From positions 1-12,665 of the forward strand of contig JAEENW010000106.1 of NCBI GenBank assembly GCA_016283945.1: 12,665 nt of DNA, given 5' to 3'. This stretch comes from Bacillota bacterium (lineage in GTDB: Bacteria > Bacillota > Clostridia > Peptostreptococcales > Anaerovoracaceae). The translations under genes were made by a program, and so were the position numbers. This document shows positions 7,581-12,665 of the stretch, in pieces. Within the stretch, counting starts at the first letter, position 1. Each line of letters opens with the position of its first letter. The notes below the pieces were generated by a model, which saw nothing but the letters and a program-made list of their open reading frames with translations, was not told the origin of the DNA and ran no database searches.

Positions 7581-7644
7581 GCGGTCCTTCCGCGCATCCG
7601 GTCTGTTATCGCGCGGTCCCGCCGCGCATATAGCCTGTTCTATC
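7581..7644 (-). repeat. Imperfect 32-base tandem repeat forming the operon leader
   Basis: Two adjacent units, 7581-7612 and 7613-7644, match at 15 of their first 17 plus-strand positions (GCGGTCC..CCGCGCAT) and more loosely afterwards (CTGTT). In the transcript each unit can fold a small hairpin: a 6-bp stem with loop CGGGA at 7611-7627 and a 5-bp stem with loop AAGGA at 7580-7594. Each unit also contains an ATG-CGC start; the upstream one opens only a 7-codon frame (7606-7629). The repeat fills nearly the whole stretch between the predicted transcription start and the ribosome binding site. Confidence 0.7.
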
Positions 7645-7651
7645 GTCAATC

Positions 7652-7680
7652 ATTATAGCAAAGCGCGGCGCGGCGTTCAA
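7652..7680 (-). promoter_or_regulatory. Sigma-70-type promoter of the five-gene operon
   Basis: On the minus strand, -35 TTGAAC (7675-7680) and -10 TATAAT (7652-7657, perfect consensus) are separated by 17 bases. The start site would be near 7645, giving a leader of about 78 bases before the ROK-like ATG at 7567. No other good promoter is apparent within the operon, whose genes are 13-35 bases apart. Confidence 0.8.
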
Positions 7681-7684
7681 TCAA

Positions 7685-7718
7685 ACTGAGCTGCCTTCGC
7701 CTCAGTGACAGGTCTGTC
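7685..7718. repeat. Two adjacent small palindromes upstream of the operon promoter
   Basis: ACTGAG (7685-7690) and CTCAGT (7701-7706) form a perfect inverted repeat with a 10-base spacer. Directly after it, GACAG-GT-CTGTC (7707-7718) is a second inverted repeat. They end 5 bases upstream of the -35 at 7675-7680, where activators usually bind. An operator role is possible but unproven. The remaining bases to 7799 hold only weak, short repeats. Confidence 0.4.
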
Positions 7719-7799
7719 CCTATGGCCCGCCGTGCGCATAAGCGAGCTGCCTGCGGCCCTATGCGGCTCCCGCGCCGTGAAAGCCCGTCAAAAAGCGAG

Positions 7800-7828
7800 A
7801 AAAGACCCGCTCCCATTGGGAGCGGGTC
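7800..7828 (-). terminator. Rho-independent terminator of the tRNA-Leu gene
   Basis: A perfect 11-bp stem (7804-7814 with 7818-7828) has a 3-base loop and is followed on the minus strand by TTTTCTCG and then a further T run. It begins 3 bases after the CCA end of the tRNA gene, so it closes that transcript before the promoter of the ROK-like operon. Confidence 0.9.
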
Positions 7829-7831
7829 CGT

Positions 7832-7916
7832 TGGTGCGGTATAGTGGATTTGAACCACCACGGAGTTACCCATACGGCCCTCAACCGTACGCGTCTGCCA
7901 ATTCCGCCAATACCGC
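7832..7916 (-). tRNA. tRNA-Leu, anticodon GAG
   Basis: An 85-base class II tRNA reads from 7916 to 7832. The 7-bp acceptor stem GCGGTAT/ATACCGC is perfect and is followed by discriminator A and an encoded CCA. The D arm has a GCG/CGC stem with GAATTGGCAGA between. The anticodon arm is TACGG-TTGAGGG-CCGTA, giving anticodon GAG (codons CUC and CUU). A 13-base variable arm typical of leucine tRNAs follows, and the T arm has TTCAAAT in its loop. It has its own promoter and terminator, and there is no neighbouring integrase or duplicated 3' end that would suggest an attachment site. Confidence 0.97.
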
Positions 7917-7939
7917 GCGCTGCGTGTCGCAACGGTGAT

Positions 7940-7968
7940 ATATTAGCACCGGGTACCGGATTTGTAAA
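7940..7968 (-). promoter_or_regulatory. Promoter of the tRNA-Leu gene
   Basis: On the minus strand, TTTACA (7963-7968) and TAATAT (7940-7945) are separated by 17 bases. The start would be near 7933, about 17 bases before the mature tRNA 5' end. It lies between the feoAB stop (8000) and the tRNA. No terminator for feoAB is visible here, so read-through from feoAB into the tRNA is also possible. Confidence 0.72.
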
Positions 7969-7999
7969 GTGCTTTTTCGAAAATTCTCTGAATCTATTC

Positions 8000-10366
8000 T
8001 CAAATCAGCGCGGCTACCAGGAGCTTTACTATCAGGGCGGCGACCCAGGCTATGGCGCACTGGGCGGCAACTATGCCCGCGGCCCACTTCCCTCCGAGCT
8101 CGCGCTTGACCGCGGCTATCGCGGCTACGCAGGGCGTGTAGAGCAGGCAGAAGACCAGGAGCGCGGCGCCGGCGGGAAGCCCCGCTGCCGCGGCTATGGT
8201 CGTCCCCTCTCCGAAGAGGATCTCGAGCGTGGAGACCACGCTCTCCTTCGCGAGCAGGCCGGTGATTATGGCAGTGGAGAACCTCCAGTCGCCCAGTCCG
8301 AGCGGCGCGAAGATCGGAGCGATGATCCCGCTCACCACGGCGAGTATGCTCACGGAGGAGTCGTCCGTCATGTGCATGGTCATGTCGAAGGACTGGGTGA
8401 ACCATATCACTATCGAGGCCATGAAGATGATGGTGAACGCCCTCTCGATGAAGTCCTTGGCCTTCTCCCAGAGCAGCTGCAGCACGTTCTTGGCCGAGGG
8501 CATGCGGTAGTTCGGAAGCTCCATCACGAAGGGTATCGCCTCTCCCCTGAACATGGTGTTCTTGAGCAGCACGGCGTAGAGTATGCCTGTCAGCATGGAG
8601 AGCAGGTAGAGCCCCACTATGATGAGCCCGCTGTACTTGGGGAAGAACGCTGCGGTGAGGAAGCCGTAGATAGGCAGCTTGGCCGTGCAGCTCATAAAGG
8701 GTATGAGCATGACGGTGAGCTTTCTGTCCCTCTCGGAGGGCATGGTGCGGCTCGCCATCACGCCGGGGACGGAGCAGCCGAAGCCTATGAGCAGCGGCAC
8801 TATGCTCCTGCCGGAGAGGCCGAGCTTTCTCAGAGGCCTGTCCATGAGGAACGCGACTCTCGCCATGTAGCCCGTATCCTCGAGCAGCGAGAGGAAGAAG
8901 AACAGCACGACTATGACGGGCAGGAAGCTGAGGACGCTTCCAACGCCCGCGAAGATGCCGTCGATGATGAGCGAGGTCAGCCCCTCACTGACGTTGGCCG
9001 CGGCCAGAGCGTCAGCCGTGAGCTCGGCGCCCCTGTCAATGAGCGCGGCGAGCATGTCCTGAAGCCAGACTCCTATGAGCCCGAAGGTCAGATAGAAGAC
9101 CGCCGCCATTATGAGCACGAACACGGGGATCGCGGTGTGTTTTCCGGTCAGCACGCTGTCGAGCTTTTCGGAGCGTATGCGCTCCTTGCTCTCGCGGGGC
9201 TTTCTGACGGTGGCCTTGACCAGCTTCTGTATGAAGGAGAAGCGCATGTCCGCGATGGCCGCGGACCTGTCGAGTCCCCTCTCCTCCTCCATCTGCACGC
9301 AGATGTGCTCGAGCATCTCATCCTCGTTCTGCGTGAGCTTGAGCTCGGGGAGATAGGCGGTGTTTCCGCTGAGCAGGTCTGTCGCGGTGAAGCGCACCGG
9401 AAGACCCGCCTGCTCGGCGTGGTCGCTTATGAGGTGGCTCACGGCGTGGATGCTCCTGTGGACGGCGCCGCCGTGCTGCTTCTCGTCGCAGAAGTCTATC
9501 CTACCGGGCTTCTCGCGGAAGCGCGCGACGTGCACGGCATGCTCGGTCAGCTCGCTGATGCCCTGCCCCTTGATAGCGGAGATGGGGATCACCGGGATGC
9601 CGAGTATCTTCTCCATGAGGTTGATGTCGATGCTTCCGCCGTTGCCTTCGAGCTCGTCCATCATGTTCAGAGCGAGCACCATGGGTATGCCGAGCTCGAT
9701 CAGCTGCATCGTGAGGTAGAGACCTCGCTCTATGCTGGTGGCGTCGAGTATGTTGATGATCCCGTGGGGCTTCTCGCGCACTATGTAGTCCCTGGAGACC
9801 ACCTCCTCCTCGGTGTACGGGGAGAGCGAGTATATGCCCGGAAGGTCCGTGAGCTCTGTGTCGGGATAGCCCTTGATCTGCCCCGACTTGCGGTCGACGG
9901 TGACGCCGGGGAAGTTCCCGACGTGCTGGTTGGAACCGGTCAGCTGGTTGAAGAGAGTTGTCTTGCCCGAGTTCTGGTTGCCCGCAAGCGCGAAGCGCAG
10001 CACGGTCCCGGCGGGGACGGGCTCGCCCGCGTCGGTGGCGTGGCTCTTTCCGAACTCTCCGAGTCCGGGGTGCTCTATGCCCTTCGCGGCGCTCTCGTCC
10101 GGCTGCAGGCCGTCCTCGCCTGCCGGGGAGCCTTCCTCAGGTTCCTCGATGCTGATCTCTATCTTCGCGGCATCCTCAAGACGCAGAGTGAGCTCATAGC
10201 CATGTATCCTGAACTCTATGGGGTCGCCCATGGGGGCGGGCTTCACCATAGTGAGGCTCGCGCCGGGAATGACTCCCATGTCCAGGAAATGCTGCCTGTG
10301 AGCTCCCTCTCCGCCGACTGAGACGATGACCGCCGAAACTCCCTGTCTGAGTTCGTCCAGCGTCAT
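8000..10366 (-). CDS. feoB: Ferrous iron transporter, FeoA-FeoB fusion
   Basis: This 788-residue protein starts at ATG 10366, 9 bases after AAGGAG. Residues 1-75 are a FeoA-type SH3-like domain (LDMGVIPGASLTMV, IEFRIHGYELTLRLEDAAKI), followed by an acidic linker of about 48 residues. The FeoB G domain follows with G1 GNQNSGKT (129-136), G2 Thr156, G3 DLPG (174-177), G4 NMMD (234-237) and G5 SAI (263-265). The membrane part runs from about 412 to 788 with both gate regions and their cysteines: GCSVPG (530-535) and MSCTAKLP (558-565). It imports Fe2+ across the cytoplasmic membrane under anaerobic conditions, controlled by GTP. All key residues are present. No FeoC or separate FeoA lies nearby. 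It is 81 bases downstream of mscL with no convincing promoter between. Iron regulation is likely, but I see no clear Fur or DtxR box. Confidence 0.97.
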   Translation of the reverse strand: MTLDELRQGVSAVIVSVGGEGAHRQHFLDMGVIPGASLTMVKPAPMGDPIEFRIHGYELTLRLEDAAKIEISIEEPEEGSPAGEDGLQPDESAAKGIEHPGLGEFGKSHATDAGEPVPAGTVLRFALAGNQNSGKTTLFNQLTGSNQHVGNFPGVTVDRKSGQIKGYPDTELTDLPGIYSLSPYTEEEVVSRDYIVREKPHGIINILDATSIERGLYLTMQLIELGIPMVLALNMMDELEGNGGSIDINLMEKILGIPVIPISAIKGQGISELTEHAVHVARFREKPGRIDFCDEKQHGGAVHRSIHAVSHLISDHAEQAGLPVRFTATDLLSGNTAYLPELKLTQNEDEMLEHICVQMEEERGLDRSAAIADMRFSFIQKLVKATVRKPRESKERIRSEKLDSVLTGKHTAIPVFVLIMAAVFYLTFGLIGVWLQDMLAALIDRGAELTADALAAANVSEGLTSLIIDGIFAGVGSVLSFLPVIVVLFFFLSLLEDTGYMARVAFLMDRPLRKLGLSGRSIVPLLIGFGCSVPGVMASRTMPSERDRKLTVMLIPFMSCTAKLPIYGFLTAAFFPKYSGLIIVGLYLLSMLTGILYAVLLKNTMFRGEAIPFVMELPNYRMPSAKNVLQLLWEKAKDFIERAFTIIFMASIVIWFTQSFDMTMHMTDDSSVSILAVVSGIIAPIFAPLGLGDWRFSTAIITGLLAKESVVSTLEILFGEGTTIAAAAGLPAGAALLVFCLLYTPCVAAIAAVKRELGGKWAAGIVAAQCAIAWVAALIVKLLVAALI

Positions 10367-10412
10367 TTGATATAACTCCTTGCAAAAGTATTCGTCCGGT
10401 ATGTGGGGTGGG

Positions 10413-10432
10413 CAGCGCGGCTTACCGCGCTG
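10413..10432 (-). other. Perfect hairpin between mscL and feoAB
   Basis: An 8-bp perfect stem (10413-10420 with 10425-10432, arm CAGCGCGG) closes a 4-base loop. On the minus strand it follows the mscL stop by 15 bases, but it has no T tract after it, so it is a poor intrinsic terminator. It may protect the mscL message end or partly limit transcription into feoAB. Confidence 0.55.
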
Positions 10433-10447
10433 TGATAAGGCTTTCCG

Positions 10448-10870
10448 CTACTTGCTGAGCAGGTCTCTGATCTCGGTGAGGAGCTTGATGTCCTCGGGGA
10501 TCTCGGGCTCGGCCGGAGCCTCGGGCTCTGGAGCGGCTTCCTCTTCCTTCTTCTTCATCCTGTTCATGTTCTTGACTACGATGAACATGCAGAATCCGAC
10601 GAGCAGGAAGTTGATGATGGCCTGGATGAAGCTTCCGTAAGCGAGCACCACGGGCTCGGCGCCCTCGACCTTCGCGGGGATGGTCACGTTGAGCTCGGCA
10701 AAGTTGATGCCTCCGGTGATCATGCCGATGAGCGGCATGAAGAGGTCCTTGACGAGCGAGTTGATGATCGCTGTGAAAGCGCCGCCGATGACCACGCCTA
10801 CGGCCATGTCGACGACGTTTCCGCGCGAGATGAATGTCTTGAATTCGCTGAAGAATCCGCCTTCTTTCAT
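10448..10870 (-). CDS. mscL: Large-conductance mechanosensitive channel MscL
   Basis: This 140-residue inner-membrane protein starts at ATG 10870, 6 bases after AAGGAG. The N-terminus FFSEFKTFISRGNVVDMAVGVVIGGAFTAIINSLVKDLFMPLIG is the textbook MscL amphipathic helix plus first pore-lining helix. The second helix lies near residues 77-99 (YGSFIQAIINFLLVGFCMFIVVK). The cytoplasmic tail has a Lys-rich cluster, an acidic Pro/Glu/Ala linker (109-126) and the terminal bundle helix DIKLLTEIRDLLSK. MscL forms a homopentamer that opens at near-lytic membrane tension to release solutes on osmotic down-shock. Length and layout are normal, and the tail linker is somewhat rich in Pro and Glu. It is the first gene after a strong promoter and is probably followed on the same transcript by feoAB. 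Confidence 0.97.
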   Translation of the reverse strand: MKEGGFFSEFKTFISRGNVVDMAVGVVIGGAFTAIINSLVKDLFMPLIGMITGGINFAELNVTIPAKVEGAEPVVLAYGSFIQAIINFLLVGFCMFIVVKNMNRMKKKEEEAAPEPEAPAEPEIPEDIKLLTEIRDLLSK

Positions 10871-10922
10871 GATTATCTCCTTTTCTGCTAAAAAGCGCTG
10901 AAATGCAAATGATTGCTTTTAT

Positions 10923-10951
10923 ATATTAGTTTGCGAGGGCTTATTTGTCAA
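10923..10951 (-). promoter_or_regulatory. Strong promoter of mscL (and probably feoAB)
   Basis: On the minus strand, a perfect -35 TTGACA (10946-10951) and -10 TAATAT (10923-10928) are separated by 17 bases. The start would be near 10916. A short imperfect palindrome GCAA-ATGA-TTGC at 10905-10916 lies right at the start site. The leader to the mscL ATG is about 46 bases. Confidence 0.82.
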
Positions 10952-11006
10952 TCGCGCGGAGCCCGGGAAGAACTGCCTCAGATGTTTCTTATTTGTCGAT
11001 TTCCGT

Positions 11007-11034
11007 TTGATATATCCCCGTAACGTGATATAAT
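11007..11034 (+). promoter_or_regulatory. Extended -10 promoter of the acyl-CoA ligase gene
   Basis: A perfect -10 TATAAT (11029-11034) is preceded by TG one base upstream (extended -10). A -35 TTGATA (11007-11012) lies 16 bases away. The start would be near 11041, leaving a leader of about 43 bases. It is divergent from the mscL promoter, with about 55 bases between their -35 boxes. Confidence 0.8.
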
Positions 11035-11083
11035 TTTATGTCATTTGCGATTTCAGCTCAGAGCTATACAGGAGAATACAGAT

Positions 11084-12665
11084 ATGCAAAAGAACTATCC
11101 TCTCTACGAGGACGTGCAGATATCGAAGGACTTCAAGGACCTGCTCGACGTGCAGGCGCAGAAGTTCCCGAACAAGGCCGCCTTCAGCTTCATGAAGGAC
11201 GGCATGGACGTCACCGTCACCCGCAGGGAGTTCAGGGACCAGGTCAACGTGCTGGGCACAGCCTTCTGCGCCATGGGCCTCAGGAAGAAGCACATCGCCG
11301 TGCTCGGCGACAACTGCTATCCCTGGCTCCTCAGCTTCTTCACCGTGCTCGCGTCCGACAATGTCGTCGTTCCTGTGGACAAGGAGCTCACCTTCGATGA
11401 GATCATGAACGTCCTCTCCCACAGCGACAGCGACGCCGTGTTCTTCACGCGCAGATACGAGAAGCACTTCAGGGAGCGCGCCGCGGAGATGCCCGACATC
11501 GAGTACTTCGTGTGCTTCGATCCCTCTCTGCCCTCCGAAGGAAGGTTCCTCAGTTTAGACGAACTCCTCGAAAAGGGAGCGCAGCTCTTCGAGGAGGGAG
11601 ACAGGACCTATCTGTCCGTCACCGCCGACAGCGAGGCGCTTGCCGACATCGTCTACACCTCCGGAACGACCGGAGTGGCCAAGGGTGTCATGCTCTCCCG
11701 CAAGGCTCTTCTCAGCTGCGCCTGCGAGGCGCGCAGGGTCACCTACCTCGGTGAGAGGTGCCTCTCCGTCCTCCCCTACAACCACACCTACGAGGCGACC
11801 TGCGGCATCATCGCGTCCTACAACGCCGGATGCTCCATCTGCATCAACGAGAGCCTCAAGACCGTCGCCGACAATCTGAAGAAGTACAAGCCGGACTTCA
11901 TCATGCTCGTCCCCCTCTTCGCGGAGAACTTCTACAAGAAGATCTGGAAGACCCTCGAGAAGCAGGGAAAGAACAAGACCGTGTCCAGGGCCATCAAGAT
12001 GTCCAACGTCCTGCGCAGGGTCGGCATCGACGCGAGGAGAAAGATCTTCGCCCAGATCCACGAGGTATTCGGCGGCGAGCTCAGGCAGATCATCTGCGGC
12101 GGAGCTCCCATCCGCCCCGAGATCGCCGACTTCTTTGACGGCATAGGCATAATACTTCAGAACGGCTACGGCATCACCGAGTGCTCCCCGCTCATCTCGG
12201 TCAACAGGCCCAAGTTCAACAACTACGAATCGGTGGGCGTCGTGCTTCCCTGCGGCGAGGTCAGGATCGACGATCCCGACGAAAACGGCGAGGGCGAGAT
12301 CCTCTACCGCGGAGACAACGTCATGCTCGGATATTACAAGAACCCCGAAGCGACTGCCGAGGTCCTGAAGGACGGCTGGTTCTACACCGGAGACTTCGGA
12401 AAGTACGAGAACGAGCAGCTATTCATCACCGGGCGCAAGAAGAACCTCATCGTGCTCAAGAACGGCAAGAACGTCTACCCCGAGGAGATCGAAGGCTACG
12501 TGCTCAACGTTCTCGAGGTCGAGGAGGTCGTCGTCAGGTCCATCAAGGACGCCTCCGGCGCCGAGATCGGCCTGCTCGCCGAGATCTATCCAATGCCCTC
12601 CTTCTCCGAGGGAAAGAGCAAGGAGGAACTCGAGCAGTACTTCATGAAGGCCATAGACGAGGCCA
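11084..12665 (+). CDS. AMP-forming acyl-CoA ligase (long-chain fatty acid--CoA ligase-like), 3' end outside the window
   Basis: An open frame of 527 codons begins at ATG 11084, 9 bases after AGGAG, and continues past the right edge. It has the adenylate-forming superfamily motifs in order: YTSGTTGVAKGVML (191-204, phosphate-binding loop), ICGGAPI (337-343), GYGITECSP (361-369), YTGDFG (434-439, with the ATP-ribose-binding Asp437), TGRKKN (449-454, hinge) and KNGKNVYPEEIE (459-470), where Lys463 is unusually close to the hinge. The family couples ATP hydrolysis to AMP with formation of an acyl-adenylate and then a thioester, normally with CoA. ITGRKKNLIVLKNGKNV is the form seen in long-chain fatty acyl-CoA synthetases. 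Transfer to acyl carrier protein instead is possible. The missing end should contain the rest of the small C-terminal domain and could carry extra domains. Its codons end mainly in C, more so than its neighbours, hinting at high expression. The substrate is inferred. Confidence 0.9.
   Translation, partial: MQKNYPLYEDVQISKDFKDLLDVQAQKFPNKAAFSFMKDGMDVTVTRREFRDQVNVLGTAFCAMGLRKKHIAVLGDNCYPWLLSFFTVLASDNVVVPVDKELTFDEIMNVLSHSDSDAVFFTRRYEKHFRERAAEMPDIEYFVCFDPSLPSEGRFLSLDELLEKGAQLFEEGDRTYLSVTADSEALADIVYTSGTTGVAKGVMLSRKALLSCACEARRVTYLGERCLSVLPYNHTYEATCGIIASYNAGCSICINESLKTVADNLKKYKPDFIMLVPLFAENFYKKIWKTLEKQGKNKTVSRAIKMSNVLRRVGIDARRKIFAQIHEVFGGELRQIICGGAPIRPEIADFFDGIGIILQNGYGITECSPLISVNRPKFNNYESVGVVLPCGEVRIDDPDENGEGEILYRGDNVMLGYYKNPEATAEVLKDGWFYTGDFGKYENEQLFITGRKKNLIVLKNGKNVYPEEIEGYVLNVLEVEEVVVRSIKDASGAEIGLLAEIYPMPSFSEGKSKEELEQYFMKAIDEA

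Noticed and set aside
7568..7597. Upstream ATG start adding ten residues to the ROK-like protein
   Set aside because: There is no ribosome binding site before it. It lies within the tandem repeat, and the ATG at 7567 has GGGAG at good spacing.
7832..7916. tRNA gene as a possible integration site for a mobile element
   Set aside because: No integrase, no repeated tRNA 3' end and no cargo-like genes are visible on either side.
7844..10321. An 825-codon open frame on the plus strand opposite feoAB and the tRNA
   Set aside because: It is antisense to a complete, motif-perfect FeoAB gene. Its product is a low-complexity mix rich in His, Glu and Arg with no recognisable domain. Such frames are expected opposite GC-rich genes.
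11036..11467. A 143-codon minus-strand frame opposite the start of the acyl-CoA ligase
   Set aside because: It is antisense to the ligase gene with its clear promoter and ribosome binding site, and its product shows no family features.

Overview
The window is GC-rich, densely coding bacterial DNA with no mobile-element genes. Its Shine-Dalgarno sites are strong, its promoters are sigma-70-like, and it carries AsnA, a FeoA-FeoB fusion, MscL, a D-lyxose isomerase-family enzyme and a TraX-family membrane protein. This content fits an anaerobic, probably fermentative bacterium such as a GC-rich Clostridia-like (Bacillota) or Synergistes-like lineage. The lineage is inference; no marker gene here settles it.

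Layout. Positions 1-965 (+) hold the 3' end of asnA (ammonia-dependent asparagine synthetase) and a TraX-family membrane protein with a TTG start. They end at a strong, probably bidirectional terminator (977-1007), which also closes a convergent five-gene operon read on the minus strand from about 7645 down to 1028. In transcription order that operon is: a ROK-like sugar-kinase-fold protein with an unexplained 170-residue N-terminal region, a D-lyxose (D-mannose) isomerase, a PfkB-family fructokinase, a PLP-dependent aminotransferase and an S9-family serine peptidase. Gaps between these genes are only 13-35 bases. A good promoter (TTGAAC-17-TATAAT) lies at 7652-7680. Its leader is made almost entirely of a 32-base tandem repeat, and small palindromes sit just upstream of the -35.

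Next comes a self-contained tRNA-Leu(GAG) gene (7832-7916, minus strand) with its own promoter and terminator. It is followed by feoAB (a fused FeoA-FeoB ferrous iron transporter) and mscL (large mechanosensitive channel), both on the minus strand. They are probably co-transcribed from a strong promoter at 10923-10951, with a perfect 8-bp hairpin between them. Divergent from mscL, an extended -10 promoter drives an AMP-forming acyl-CoA ligase-like gene that starts at 11084 and runs off the right edge.

How the genes could work together. Lyxose/mannose isomerase plus fructokinase can convert D-mannose to D-fructose and then fructose-6-phosphate. D-lyxose to D-xylulose is the alternative for the isomerase. 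The ROK-like protein may be an additional sugar kinase or a sugar-sensing protein. The peptidase and aminotransferase at the end of the operon would handle peptides and amino acids, so the operon may couple sugar and peptide scavenging (inference). The most unusual items are the ROK-like protein and the repeat-built leader of its operon. I found no CRISPR array, transposon, phage or defence system.
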